Assembly (NCBI GenBank): GCA_039028895.1 | Contig: JBCCHF010000070.1 | Span: 1 to 23,493, forward strand | Origin: JAHDCJ01 sp039028895 | GTDB lineage: Bacteria > Bacteroidota > Bacteroidia > Chitinophagales > Saprospiraceae | Length of the DNA: 23,493 nt | Direction of reading: 5' to 3' | In this document: positions 1 to 8,337 of the stretch, piece by piece | Position numbering within the stretch: the stretch's first letter is position 1 | Layout: each line of letters begins with the position of its first letter | Position numbers and translations under genes: made by a program | Notes under the pieces: model-generated | Seen by the model: the letters and a program-made list of their open reading frames with translations, nothing else | Database searches by the model: none | Told to the model about the DNA's origin: nothing

Positions 1-1
1 A

Positions 2-1717
2 TCCACATTCCATATTACCTTATTTGCCTGCTTGTTTTTTTGCTCTTCTGCTGTCTTCGGTCAGTTCATTCCTGTTGAAGGTTATGTGTATGCAGCAAAT
101 AATACCGGCTTCCTTAATGAAGTCAAAATTTCGGTACTTGATGAAAATAATGCGCTGATCGCAGAGACAACAAGTAATCTTGCTGGCATTTTCAATCTTG
201 AACTCCTGGAAGGGAAAAACTACCGGATCAGAGCTAACAAACCAGGCTTTAATGAGGGGGTTATAGAATGGTCTTCAGTCGACAAAACACCTGGTGAAAA
301 GATATTTCTAAAACTGCCTCTTGACAGAGCGCCTGGCTATATCCTTGAAGTCACCATGGCCGAATTAGCTGACCCTGAAGATGATGGAGAAGTTGATGCA
401 ATAACGGGTGCGCTTATTGAAATTTATAATAATACTACTGATGAAGAGGCCTTGGTTTTGAAAGACCATCCCAACCATCTTTTCTCCTTCATGCTGGAAC
501 AAGGGAACAGCTATACAGCCATGATTCGTAAAGAAGGATTTTATACGAAAAGGATGGAACTGGATGTAGCAGTTGATGGATGTATTTTATGTATGGATGG
601 GTTTGGAGAGGTGAATCCGGGCGTCTCCGAAAACTTAACGATGGGTAATGTGTCTGGAACACTAGGAGCCAATGTAAATCTTCAGCGCGTTGAAATAGGA
701 GAAGCAATTGTATTGAGTAATATTTACTATGATCTTGGAAAGGCTGACATCAGGCCGGATGCAGCTATTGAACTGGATAAGATTGTCGGAGTTTTGAAAG
801 ATAACCAAAAATTGATTGTGGAAATTTCCAGTCACACTGATTCAAGAGGCTCGAATTCGTCGAATCAGGAACTTTCGGAAAGGAGAGCCAAATCCGCAGT
901 GGATTACCTGGTTGGTCAAGGGGTTGAAAGGTCAAGGCTCGCTCATAAGGGATATGGGGAAAGCAAATTGCGAAACAAGTGTAAAGACGGTGTTGAATGT
1001 TCAGAGAAGCAGCACCAGAAAAACCGTAGGACAGAGTTTACAGTAATTGGATTTAAACCAGAGGACCCTTATGATAAGGTGAGTCTAAAAGAAATTATTG
1101 AAGAAGAAAGATTAATGGAGGAAATCATGAATCTTGATAAAACAATTATCCAGATTGCCCCTGGAGAGGCACCACCCTCAAATACAGAACAACCTGAAGT
1201 TATTGAGGAAAAGATAGACGAACCAAAACCAACTGAAGAAAAACCTGAAAGCAAGCCCATCCAAAATGATTTGTTGGGTGGTATGGAAACTGTCAAGGTT
1301 GAAGCAGGACCAGAAATAGTAATGGAAGATCAGGCTACTAGCATTGATATAGACCCCCAATCAGAAATCGAGGCAGAAAATGACGAAGTCCTTGAGGAAA
1401 GGACTAAAGCTAATGATGAATCTGTGGCATCTTCAAAACCACTGGATTTGTTATCGAACGTCAAAATGCTTGATGCTGGTTTTTCAGGATATAAAATTAA
1501 GGTGATAAGTGTCTCGAGCCCATTATCTGCGGATCATCGAATATTCCGAGAATTTGGAGACCTGGTCGTCTATCAGTCCGGCCAGGAACGTTTTCATTAC
1601 CTGGTAGGGGATTTTGAAAAAGAAGGTGAAGCCAAAGATTTCCTGGAAAGAAACATCTCTCAACGCTTCCCAAATGCTGCTGTTATCCATTTTGTGGACG
1701 GTAAACGGCTGGACTAG
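2..1717 (+). CDS. OmpA-family envelope protein with C-terminal SPOR-like domain (5' end outside window)
   Basis: The frame is open to the left edge and already reads a hydrophobic secretion signal (about 2-64, ending FCSSAVFGQF), so the true start lies upstream. The TTG at 32 falls inside the signal sequence and is not a credible start. After the signal come carboxypeptidase-regulatory-like beta-sandwich repeats (about 70-680). An OmpA peptidoglycan-binding domain follows (about 716-1054), with YYDLGKADIRP, SSHTDSRGS, LSERRAKSAVDYL, GYGESK and NRRTEF. A Glu/Pro/Lys-rich linker (about 1080-1400) leads to a C-terminal domain (about 1480-1714: GYKIKVISVSSPLS, YLVGDFEKEGEAKDFLER) that resembles SPOR. 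The expected location is the periplasm or outer membrane, attached to peptidoglycan. The OmpA assignment is firm; the SPOR call is by pattern only. Downstream lies a long inverted repeat before the next gene. Confidence 0.88.
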   Translation, partial: STFHITLFACLFFCSSAVFGQFIPVEGYVYAANNTGFLNEVKISVLDENNALIAETTSNLAGIFNLELLEGKNYRIRANKPGFNEGVIEWSSVDKTPGEKIFLKLPLDRAPGYILEVTMAELADPEDDGEVDAITGALIEIYNNTTDEEALVLKDHPNHLFSFMLEQGNSYTAMIRKEGFYTKRMELDVAVDGCILCMDGFGEVNPGVSENLTMGNVSGTLGANVNLQRVEIGEAIVLSNIYYDLGKADIRPDAAIELDKIVGVLKDNQKLIVEISSHTDSRGSNSSNQELSERRAKSAVDYLVGQGVERSRLAHKGYGESKLRNKCKDGVECSEKQHQKNRRTEFTVIGFKPEDPYDKVSLKEIIEEERLMEEIMNLDKTIIQIAPGEAPPSNTEQPEVIEEKIDEPKPTEEKPESKPIQNDLLGGMETVKVEAGPEIVMEDQATSIDIDPQSEIEAENDEVLEERTKANDESVASSKPLDLLSNVKMLDAGFSGYKIKVISVSSPLSADHRIFREFGDLVVYQSGQERFHYLVGDFEKEGEAKDFLERNISQRFPNAAVIHFVDGKRLD

Positions 1718-1744
1718 GCATTTTATCGAATTTTTTCGTGGTGA

Positions 1745-1792
1745 TTGGTATAAATGCTTAAATTGGCCTCCTTTGCAGGGCATTTATACCAA
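1745..1792. repeat. 13-bp perfect inverted repeat just before the hydrolase start
   Basis: The left arm at 1745-1757 (ttggtataaatgc) is exactly complementary to the right arm at 1780-1792 (gcatttataccaa). The spacer is 22 bases. No U-run follows, so it is not a typical intrinsic terminator. The right arm ends 5 bases before the ATG at 1798, so the structure covers the ribosome-binding region of the hydrolase. It could be an operator, a translation-blocking hairpin, or a processing or terminator structure of the upstream OmpA gene. The role is inference. Confidence 0.7.
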
Positions 1793-1797
1793 AATCT

Positions 1798-2631
1798 ATG
1801 GAGACCACTACCTTTCACTGGTCCGAAAAGGACGGAATCAAAATTTTTGCTAAAGACTGGAAACCAGCCACAGATCCCAGGGCGGTGATTTGCCTCGTTC
1901 ATGGGATGGGCGAACATTGCAGTCGCTATGACCATATGGCCAAATTCTATTCAGAGCACGGTATTGCTATGGTGGGCTATGATCGCCGTGGGCATGGAAA
2001 TTCTGAAGGCAAGCGAGGACATACCACCACATTCGAGGCATTCCTCAATGAAATAGATCATCTCCTTGATGCAGCAAAAGAACGCTATCCTGGTAAGCCG
2101 ATTATTCTTTACGGACACAGTATGGGAGGCAACCTGGTATTGAACTATTTCTTACGCAGAAATCCGGATATTGCCCTTTTGGTGACAACCGGAGCGTGGA
2201 TAAGATTAGCCTTTGAGCCCCCTAAATTCCTGATCTGGCTAGCCAGAATCTCAAATAAAATTGCTCCTGGATTTACTCAGGGAAACAACCTGAAAACCGA
2301 GCATATTTCCACTGATCCCGTGGAAGTCAAAAAGTACGAAAATGATCCATTGGTACATGATCGGATTACTTCCGCTACAGCGGTAAATATGTTCGATGCC
2401 TGTGATTGGCTATTAGCGCAAAAGACTGAATTATCGGTTCCGGCATTGATCATGCATGGAAGTAGTGACCAGATCATTGCAGCATCAGGCAGTCAGGATT
2501 TCGCAGCTAATAATTCTGGTGATATTACTACCAAACTTTGGGAGGGTATGTATCATGAGGTCCATAACGAAAAAGACAAACAAGCAGTGTTTAACTACAC
2601 CCTTGAGTGGGTTAACTCCAAACTAGCATAA
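1798..2631 (+). CDS. Alpha/beta hydrolase, monoacylglycerol-lipase-like (Hydrolase_4 / S33 type)
   Basis: A 277-residue cytosolic alpha/beta hydrolase with no signal peptide. The oxyanion region is VHGMGEH, followed by GYDRRGHGNSEG, which is typical of monoglyceride lipases and lysophospholipases. The nucleophile elbow is GHSMGG with Ser108. The other triad residues are Asp224 (HGSSDQI) and His253 (YHEVHNE). The likely reaction is hydrolysis of a monoacylglycerol or lysophospholipid-type ester; the substrate cannot be read from sequence. The ATG lies just after a 13-bp inverted repeat. The ABC exporter genes start 16 bases downstream on the same strand, so the three may be cotranscribed. Confidence 0.9.
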   Translation: METTTFHWSEKDGIKIFAKDWKPATDPRAVICLVHGMGEHCSRYDHMAKFYSEHGIAMVGYDRRGHGNSEGKRGHTTTFEAFLNEIDHLLDAAKERYPGKPIILYGHSMGGNLVLNYFLRRNPDIALLVTTGAWIRLAFEPPKFLIWLARISNKIAPGFTQGNNLKTEHISTDPVEVKKYENDPLVHDRITSATAVNMFDACDWLLAQKTELSVPALIMHGSSDQIIAASGSQDFAANNSGDITTKLWEGMYHEVHNEKDKQAVFNYTLEWVNSKLA

Positions 2632-2647
2632 ATTAATACGACTGACC

Positions 2648-3544
2648 ATGAAAGTTCTTGAGACAAATCGCTTGTCTAAAAGCTATGGCAAAATAAAGGC
2701 TGTAACCGGACTAGACCTTACCGTGGAACCGGGGCAAGTCTATGGAATCCTGGGGCCAAACGGGTCTGGTAAAACCACAACCCTTGGTATGATCATGGGA
2801 ATAATCCATCAGGATGATGGGGGATTCAGTTGGTTTGAGGAAGGTTCAGGTTCAAGGTTGCGAAAGCGTATCGGTACCTTACTCGAAACCCCTAATTTTT
2901 ATCCTTATCTGAGTGCGGTAAAGAACCTTAAAATTGTCGCTCACATAAAGAAGGATAGAACTTCGGATATTGGTGAACTCCTGCAACTTGTCAACCTCTA
3001 CGATCGAAAAGATTCAGCTTTCAAAACCTACTCACTTGGGATGAAACAACGGCTTGCGATCGCCGCAGCCCTCATTGGCGATCCTGATGTATTGATATTT
3101 GATGAACCTACAAATGGTCTTGACCCTGAAGGCATCAAAGAAGTCAGGGAGTTACTCCTGAAGATCGCCCAAAGAGGAAAAACGATCATTATGGCCAGCC
3201 ATATTCTGGATGAGGTGGAAAAGGTTTGTACACATGTAGCAATCATCAAAAAGGGCAAACTCCTGGCCACAGGAAGCGTTGGAGCCATTATCAATGCGAA
3301 ACCGACAGTAGAAATTGCTGCAAAAGACTTGAAAAGCCTCGAAGCTGCAGTAACTGCCCATGCTGAGGTAGATTCTGTGACCGTAGATAATGGAAAAATA
3401 ATTCTCACTTTATCAGAAAACTATTCAACAGGCGATTTGAATAAATGGGCTTACGACAATGGCTATCTTTTAACCCATCTCGTAGAACGACAAAAAAGCC
3501 TTGAAGAAGAATTTTTGGAAATCACCAGAAGCGAAAACAACTGA
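2648..3544 (+). CDS. ABC transporter ATP-binding protein (ABC-2 exporter type)
   Basis: A 298-residue ATPase with all the nucleotide-binding motifs: Walker A GPNGSGKTT (36-44), signature YSLGMKQR (from Tyr128), Walker B VLIFDEP (148-154, catalytic Glu153) followed by TNGLDP, and the switch His185 in MASH. The roughly 90-residue C-terminal extension is usual for ABC-2 exporter ATPases of the CcmA/bacitracin-resistance type. The stop overlaps the start of the next gene (TGATG, one shared base), indicating translational coupling with the permease. The exported substrate is unknown. Confidence 0.93.
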   Translation: MKVLETNRLSKSYGKIKAVTGLDLTVEPGQVYGILGPNGSGKTTTLGMIMGIIHQDDGGFSWFEEGSGSRLRKRIGTLLETPNFYPYLSAVKNLKIVAHIKKDRTSDIGELLQLVNLYDRKDSAFKTYSLGMKQRLAIAAALIGDPDVLIFDEPTNGLDPEGIKEVRELLLKIAQRGKTIIMASHILDEVEKVCTHVAIIKKGKLLATGSVGAIINAKPTVEIAAKDLKSLEAAVTAHAEVDSVTVDNGKIILTLSENYSTGDLNKWAYDNGYLLTHLVERQKSLEEEFLEITRSENN

Positions 3545-4347
3545 TGTTACACTTGTTAAAATTAGAATGGCTGAAGTTGAAAGACTACTTCATGTTCAGA
3601 GCTATTATGCTCCTGTACTTCATATTACTGCCAACAACGGTACTGATTTTCAGAATTCCTGGTGATCCACCCGAAGAATTGGCAATTCCCAGTTTTTATA
3701 TTTTTCCTCATATCTGGGAGAGCCTGGGGTATGCTGGTAATTGGCTGACTTTTTTCCTTTTCGGTTTTCTCGCCATCCTGATGGTATCTAATGAGTTTAG
3801 TTTTAAAACCTTCCGCCAAAACATTATGACTGGTGTAAGCAGGAGGGACTTCATTACCAGTAAAATACTGATGTTCCTTGTGCTGAGCGCAGTTGCAGCC
3901 ATTTATTATTTTGTCATTGCTCTGGCCTTTGGTTATTACAACACAGATTATGTAAAAGATATTTCATATGCATTTGAAAATGCAGAAATGGTATTCAGGT
4001 TTTTCCTGATGGTGTTTGCTTATATGAGCTTTGCATTCATGATCGTTATTCTGGTAAGGCGGTCTGGATTTGCGCTCTTAATTTATACCATTTACACCAT
4101 TATCATTGAGCTTATCTTGAGATATTTTGTCCATTATAAGTTATTCGGAATGAACAAGGCATTTTGGTATTACCCGCTCAATTCAATAGAAGATCTTGTA
4201 TATCCCTCCTTTTTTAATGCTGGAAATGTGGCAAAAGATATTGAGCTGGCATTGCTGTCTCCTACAGAGGCAATTGTTTTGACCTTAGTCTACACCACGA
4301 TTTTTCTGCTTGTTCCCTACACGGTAATTCAAAAAAGAGATTTATAA
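3544..4347 (+). CDS. ABC-2 type transporter permease
   Basis: A 267-residue integral membrane protein with about six hydrophobic segments, roughly residues 19-37, 65-84, 107-131, 155-175, 178-200 and 243-262. No ATPase motifs are present. The RQNIMTGVSRRDF stretch after the second membrane segment is the cytoplasmic coupling region common in ABC-2 permeases. The start overlaps the ATPase stop by one base, so the two are expected to form one exporter in the cytoplasmic membrane. The last six bases overlap the convergent PLP-enzyme gene on the other strand. Confidence 0.88.
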   Translation: MLHLLKLEWLKLKDYFMFRAIMLLYFILLPTTVLIFRIPGDPPEELAIPSFYIFPHIWESLGYAGNWLTFFLFGFLAILMVSNEFSFKTFRQNIMTGVSRRDFITSKILMFLVLSAVAAIYYFVIALAFGYYNTDYVKDISYAFENAEMVFRFFLMVFAYMSFAFMIVILVRRSGFALLIYTIYTIIIELILRYFVHYKLFGMNKAFWYYPLNSIEDLVYPSFFNAGNVAKDIELALLSPTEAIVLTLVYTTIFLLVPYTVIQKRDL

Positions 4348-5535
4348 GGCTTGTTTAAGGTCTGCAATGATATCCACAGCTGATTCAATGCCAACTGAGA
4401 GCCTAATTAGGCCATCTGTTATGCCGTTAGCTTCCCTGATTTCTTTCGGAATATTGAGGTGAGAACTGGAGGCTGGGTGAAGGATCAACGTATCAATATC
4501 ACCCAAAGTAGGGGCAAGTGTGCAGAATTTTATGGCATTCATGAATCTTATGCCATCTTCAAGTCCTCCGTCGAGCTCAAAGCTGAGCATTGCACCATGC
4601 TGACTCATTTGCTTATTTGCAATTTCGTGATCAGGGTGGGAGGGAAGACCAGTGTAGTTAACTTGTTTTACCTTGGAATGCGTTTCAAGAAATTTTGCTA
4701 CTGCCATTCCGTTTTGACTATGCCTGTCCATTCTTAGCTCCAGGGTCTTCATTCCGGTATTGACCATCCATGCATCAAAGGGGTTACAATTCGTACCAAG
4801 TAATTTCATGGCTTGCCACACTTTATCTTTCATCAAGCCTTTGTCTTTGCCTATTATGACGCCTGCAATAGAATTGCCGTGCCCGTTTAGGAATTTGGTA
4901 GTAGAATGAATAACAAAATCAACCCCCAGAGTCAATGGTCGCTGAAGATAGGGGGTACAGAATGTGTTATCAATAACGGTGTAGACATTATACTTTTTCC
5001 CAAGTTTGGCTAAAGCCTCGATATCTACACATGCCATTGAAGGGTTTGCCGGAGTTTCAAAGTACAGTAGTTTTATATCCTTGTCAGCTTTAAGCTTGTC
5101 TTCAATAGAGACGAAATCTTTGAGGTCTGTCATTTCCGGTTCAATACCAACAGTTCCGAAGATCTTGACTAATAATTCAGTTGTTCCGCCATATAAATTG
5201 CCCTGGGTGAGCACCTTGTCTCCTTTGTTTAATAGAGCTATAAGTAATGTACTGATTGCCGACATTCCAGAACTACACATAATTCCCACAGGTGGCTCCT
5301 CCAGGTCATAGCCTTCTAACAGGGCAATTTTTTGAGCCACCAGATCAATTGTTGGATTACCATATCTTCCATAAACATGTCCTTCTTCTTGTCCGCTGAA
5401 GATGGCTATGCCTTGGTCTATACTGTCAAAACTAAACGACGAAGTGGCGTAAATCGGATTGAGGTGTGGTCTGACATCGACCTTGCTCTTCAGCTCATGC
5501 ACACAAAGTGAGCCGAAATCTTTGGGTGTTTTCAT
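4342..5535 (-). CDS. Trans-sulfuration family PLP-dependent enzyme (cystathionine gamma-synthase/lyase or relative)
   Basis: The 397-residue length is normal for the Cys/Met metabolism PLP family. Landmarks are YGRYGNPT (phosphate-contacting region), SSGMSAIS, the FETPANPS loop, and VIDNTF with the Asp that pairs with the PLP nitrogen. The Schiff-base lysine is Lys214 in HSTTKFLNGHGN, and SVGIE lies near the C-terminus. The family includes cystathionine gamma-synthase, cystathionine gamma-lyase, methionine gamma-lyase and O-acetylhomoserine sulfhydrylase. The active-site loop reads LYGGTTEL. The Cys found at this point (LYGCT) in classical methionine gamma-lyase is Gly here, which argues against that activity but does not settle which of the others applies. 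The 3' ends of this gene and the permease overlap by six bases. The thioredoxin-like gene lies 12 bases upstream on the same strand. Confidence 0.88.
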   Translation of the reverse strand: MKTPKDFGSLCVHELKSKVDVRPHLNPIYATSSFSFDSIDQGIAIFSGQEEGHVYGRYGNPTIDLVAQKIALLEGYDLEEPPVGIMCSSGMSAISTLLIALLNKGDKVLTQGNLYGGTTELLVKIFGTVGIEPEMTDLKDFVSIEDKLKADKDIKLLYFETPANPSMACVDIEALAKLGKKYNVYTVIDNTFCTPYLQRPLTLGVDFVIHSTTKFLNGHGNSIAGVIIGKDKGLMKDKVWQAMKLLGTNCNPFDAWMVNTGMKTLELRMDRHSQNGMAVAKFLETHSKVKQVNYTGLPSHPDHEIANKQMSQHGAMLSFELDGGLEDGIRFMNAIKFCTLAPTLGDIDTLILHPASSSHLNIPKEIREANGITDGLIRLSVGIESAVDIIADLKQAL

Positions 5536-5547
5536 TGATGTGTTGGC

Positions 5548-6135
5548 TTATTTCGAGCCTTGAGTCTCTTTGTAGTGTACCTGGTACTGTTCCCAGGACA
5601 TATTGCTGTTGAACTCGGGCTCTGCGAGATAACGTTGGATCATATCAAAGGTTGGTGCATCAAGATAGGTGGCAAACCTTTGCATGACTTGAAATTCTTC
5701 ATTCAGGAAAATTACAGTTGGATATCTGAGTTGTCCTTCAAGTAGAGCGCCTGCCAACTGGTGATAACCACGACCTCCACGCCCCGGAACATATTTAAAG
5801 ACATGGCCCTGAAACTCGATGTCTTCTTTCTGCTCAGCGTTTAATTTTACAGGGTAATAGTTAGCATTTAGGTATTCAGCCACTTTCGGATTATTAAAAG
5901 TGTTTTTATCCATCTTTTTGCACCAACCGCACCAATTGGTATAAATATCCACAAATACTTTCCGAGGTTCCTCCTTTGCTGCTTCAACAGCCTCTTCCCA
6001 TGTGTACCAGTTTACCAGTCCTTTTTCGGCATCAACATTACCGTCGGTGAACGAACTGATGCTCATCACCATAATTCCCAATACCAACCCTAGAACAATT
6101 TTCTTCATTTTACGCTTATTATTCATGAAATTCAC
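5548..6135 (-). CDS. Secreted thioredoxin-fold protein
   Basis: A 195-residue protein with an N-terminal signal or anchor (KKIVLGLVLGIMVMSISSF, about residues 11-29). A thioredoxin-like domain follows, starting WYTWEEAVEAAKEEPRKVFVDIYTNWCGWCKKMD. The redox pair is Cys69/Cys72 in WCGWC. The layout matches the thioredoxin_7/DUF255-like periplasmic proteins common in Bacteroidota rather than cytosolic TrxA. It probably reduces or exchanges disulfides in the periplasm; the partner is unknown. ATG codons at 6135 and 6126 are both possible starts; the first is used here. It lies 12 bases upstream of the PLP-enzyme gene and is divergent from ubiX. Confidence 0.87.
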   Translation of the reverse strand: MNFMNNKRKMKKIVLGLVLGIMVMSISSFTDGNVDAEKGLVNWYTWEEAVEAAKEEPRKVFVDIYTNWCGWCKKMDKNTFNNPKVAEYLNANYYPVKLNAEQKEDIEFQGHVFKYVPGRGGRGYHQLAGALLEGQLRYPTVIFLNEEFQVMQRFATYLDAPTFDMIQRYLAEPEFNSNMSWEQYQVHYKETQGSK

Positions 6136-6161
6136 ATTTCGTGGAATTCCAAAAATGATTC

Positions 6162-6169
6162 CAAATTTA
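6162..6169 (-). promoter_or_regulatory. Possible Bacteroidota -7 promoter element for the thioredoxin-like gene
   Basis: The minus strand reads TAAATTTG, a match to the Bacteroidota -7 consensus TAnnTTTG, 26 bases before the ATG at 6135. No convincing -33 TTG is seen at the expected distance. In AT-rich DNA such a match can arise by chance. Confidence 0.3.
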
Positions 6170-6183
6170 CCAAATAACCAATA

Positions 6184-6744
6184 ATGAAAAAAATTGTTGT
6201 CGCAGTAGGGGGTGCATCCGGTTCAATATATGCCAAAGTACTTCTTGATAAATTAAATATGTTAAAAGATCAGACTGATAATGTAGGGGTCGTGATGAGT
6301 GATAATGCAAGATTTAACTGGGAATATGAATTGGGTAATAAAGACTATGAGAATTATCCATTTACTTTTTATGGAAAAATGGATTTTATGGCACCCTTTG
6401 CTTCTGGTTCTGCCAAATATGAAACCATGATCGTTTGTCCCTGCTCAATGGGTGTTCTAGGACGCATCGCTTCAGGCGTGTCAGATGACCTTGTTACAAG
6501 GGCTGCCGATGTAATTCTTAAGGAAAGAAGAAAGCTCATTCTAATAATCAGAGATACGCCTTATAACCTGATTCATATCAACAACATGAAAACTGTAACT
6601 GAGGCTGGTGGAATTATCTGCCCTGCTAGCCCATCCTTTTATTCAAAACCGGATACTTTCGAAGAACTTGTAGCCACGGTTATTGACCGGGTTTTAGACC
6701 TGGCTGGATTTGACCTTAACACCTATAGATGGTCTGAAAATTAA
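6184..6744 (+). CDS. ubiX: UbiX-family flavin prenyltransferase
   Basis: The 186-residue length is typical of UbiX. The N-terminus MKKIVVAVGGASGSIYAK carries the FMN/prenyl-phosphate-binding loop. CPCSMGVLGRIASGVSDDLVTRAADV (from Cys85), the KERRKLILIIRDTPYN segment and GGIICPASPSFY are family hallmarks. UbiX attaches dimethylallyl phosphate to reduced FMN to make prenylated FMN, the cofactor of UbiD-type decarboxylases in ubiquinone/menaquinone and aromatic-acid metabolism. No ubiD is present in the window. The gene is divergent from the thioredoxin-like gene with only 48 bases between them, and convergent with the small secreted protein downstream. Confidence 0.93.
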   Translation: MKKIVVAVGGASGSIYAKVLLDKLNMLKDQTDNVGVVMSDNARFNWEYELGNKDYENYPFTFYGKMDFMAPFASGSAKYETMIVCPCSMGVLGRIASGVSDDLVTRAADVILKERRKLILIIRDTPYNLIHINNMKTVTEAGGIICPASPSFYSKPDTFEELVATVIDRVLDLAGFDLNTYRWSEN

Positions 6745-6771
6745 GACGTATTAAAGTTGTGTTAAAAATGG

Positions 6772-7164
6772 CTAGTAGATAGTAGGAGAATAAGGTTTTC
6801 CTTCACGCTGTTCTGCATAATTGACCTCTCCAATGCGAAATTTCACCGGGAGGTTGAATGTTTTTTCAAGCTTTACTTCCAACTTGCAAAATATTGCCAA
6901 GTCTTCATAACACCATGCTTTGGGCAAAATCAAAGGCGCTGGAATACTGTTGTTCAATGCCTCGGAACCAGTTTTGGTATTAGCCGCTGATGATGACTTA
7001 ATCGAAGGTGACTCGAGTTCGGCTTTTAAAGCCAGTAATGAGTGGCCGTCCAATGTATATTTTTCATGCAGCAGTTGGAGCGTAGGGGGCTGTATGACCT
7101 GGGCGTATCCCATTCCCTGGAAAGAAAAAAAAGAAATCAATAATACAATTAGAAGCCTGTGCAT
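6772..7164 (-). CDS. Small secreted protein of unknown function
   Basis: A 130-residue protein with a clear signal peptide (MHRLLIVLLISFFSFQGMGYAQ, about residues 1-22). The mature part is Ser/Ala-rich in the middle. The C-terminal half contains PKAWCYEDLAIFCKLEVKLEK and VKFRIGEVNYAEQREGKPY, with two cysteines about nine residues apart that might form a disulfide. No domain is recognised. It is the last gene of a minus-strand run, 26 bases after the methyltransferase gene. It is supported as a gene by the signal peptide, its placement and the absence of a better frame. It probably acts in the periplasm or outside the cell. Confidence 0.7.
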   Translation of the reverse strand: MHRLLIVLLISFFSFQGMGYAQVIQPPTLQLLHEKYTLDGHSLLALKAELESPSIKSSSAANTKTGSEALNNSIPAPLILPKAWCYEDLAIFCKLEVKLEKTFNLPVKFRIGEVNYAEQREGKPYSPTIY

Positions 7165-7190
7165 AAAATTGTGTAGTTCTTATTTGAAAA

Positions 7191-8333
7191 CTAAACCTGT
7201 TTTTTTGCCTTTTTGGATCCCTTATATAATTGATAGCCATGGTATCGGCATTCCAAAGCCCCATTAAAGACAATATACTTCTTAAACGTTTTTAAACCCA
7301 AATGTTTCAGTGCTTCAATATTAGAACTCAGTACCCAGGCTTCAAATCCTGGATAATACTGTTTGAATTGATCTCCAATTTTTTTGTATAACCTGATCAC
7401 GTCGTCAACCTCAAGCCTTTCTCCGTAAGGAGGATTTGTTACAACGACACCATTTTCGAAACTCGGTTTTTGATCATAAAACGATTTTCTCGATAGCAAA
7501 ACATCCTCAAATCCTGCTGCGGCCAGGTTTATGCGAGCGGACTTAATAGCGTTTATTGATATATCAGAGCCAACGATTCTGCAGGCAGCTTCTTTTTCCT
7601 GGCCTAATACCTTTGACCTGATCTTGGCCCAAAGCCGCTCATCATAATTCCTCCAGTTTTGAAACCCGAATTTCTCACGATACTTGCCCGGAGCAATATT
7701 ATGAGCGATCATTGCAGCTTCAATAAGTATGGTGCCTGAACCACACATTGGGTCTAAAAATGGTTTACTCCCATCAAAACCGGCTAATAGCAATAGGCCG
7801 GCTCCAAGAACTTCATTAATCGGGGCTGCATGTCGGCCTTTCCTGTAACCTCTTTTATGAAGGGAATCACCAGAGCTGTCTAATGAAAGTGTCGCTTGAT
7901 TATTCGTGATATGGATGTTTATTCTGAGGTCAGGATTAGTAGTGTTGATAGATGGTCTGTCACCCGTGTTTTTTCTAAACTGATCAACAATGGCATCTTT
8001 AGCCTTCAGGGCAACATACTTTGAATGATTGAAGAAAGGAGAGTTTACCACACTATTTATAGCAAATGTTTCCTGGAGACTCATATAATCAATCCAGTTA
8101 ATTTCACTAATGGCTTCATACAAATCTTTTTCTCCGGTTACCTTGAATTTATAAATGGGTACAAGAATGGATAATGCAGTTCGAAGCCTGAGGTTGGCTT
8201 CATAAAGGAGGTCGAGGTCACCCTCGAAGCTTACTGCACGGTTTAACTTCAGTATTTCTGTACCACCCAGGCCTGCTATTTCTTTTGAGAGAATATCTTC
8301 AAGGCCATAAAACGTTTTTGCTATTAACTGCAC
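7191..8333 (-). CDS. THUMP-domain class I rRNA (guanine-N2) methyltransferase, RlmL N-half type
   Basis: A 380-residue protein with an N-terminal ferredoxin-like/THUMP RNA-binding region (about 1-160), including the NTTNPDLRINIHI strand. A UPF0020 methyltransferase domain follows, with RGYRKGRHAAPINE, the SAM-binding FLDPMCGSGTILIEAA (motif I), VGSDIS, and the catalytic NPPYGERL with Asn300. It corresponds to the m2G2445 (RlmL) half of the E. coli RlmKL fusion and to stand-alone Bacillus YpsC-like proteins. The likely substrate is therefore 23S rRNA, acting in the cytosol. The chosen start is GTG at 8333-8331; no ATG exists near this point, and the N-terminus MQLIAKTFYGLEDIL fits the family. 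It follows the carboxyltransferase stop by four bases, indicating an operon. Confidence 0.88.
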   Translation of the reverse strand: MQLIAKTFYGLEDILSKEIAGLGGTEILKLNRAVSFEGDLDLLYEANLRLRTALSILVPIYKFKVTGEKDLYEAISEINWIDYMSLQETFAINSVVNSPFFNHSKYVALKAKDAIVDQFRKNTGDRPSINTTNPDLRINIHITNNQATLSLDSSGDSLHKRGYRKGRHAAPINEVLGAGLLLLAGFDGSKPFLDPMCGSGTILIEAAMIAHNIAPGKYREKFGFQNWRNYDERLWAKIRSKVLGQEKEAACRIVGSDISINAIKSARINLAAAGFEDVLLSRKSFYDQKPSFENGVVVTNPPYGERLEVDDVIRLYKKIGDQFKQYYPGFEAWVLSSNIEALKHLGLKTFKKYIVFNGALECRYHGYQLYKGSKKAKKQV

Positions 8334-8337
8334 TTGC

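Noticed and set aside
32..34. TTG as the start of the first OmpA-family gene
   Set aside because: The frame is open to the window edge, and the codons before it already encode part of the signal peptide, so the start lies outside the window.
3028..3408. Minus-strand open frame of 126 residues within the ABC ATPase gene
   Set aside because: It is antisense to the signature and Walker B region of a clear ATPase.
5006..5311. Plus-strand open frame of 101 residues within the PLP-enzyme gene
   Set aside because: It is antisense to a well-supported conserved enzyme and shows no protein-like features.
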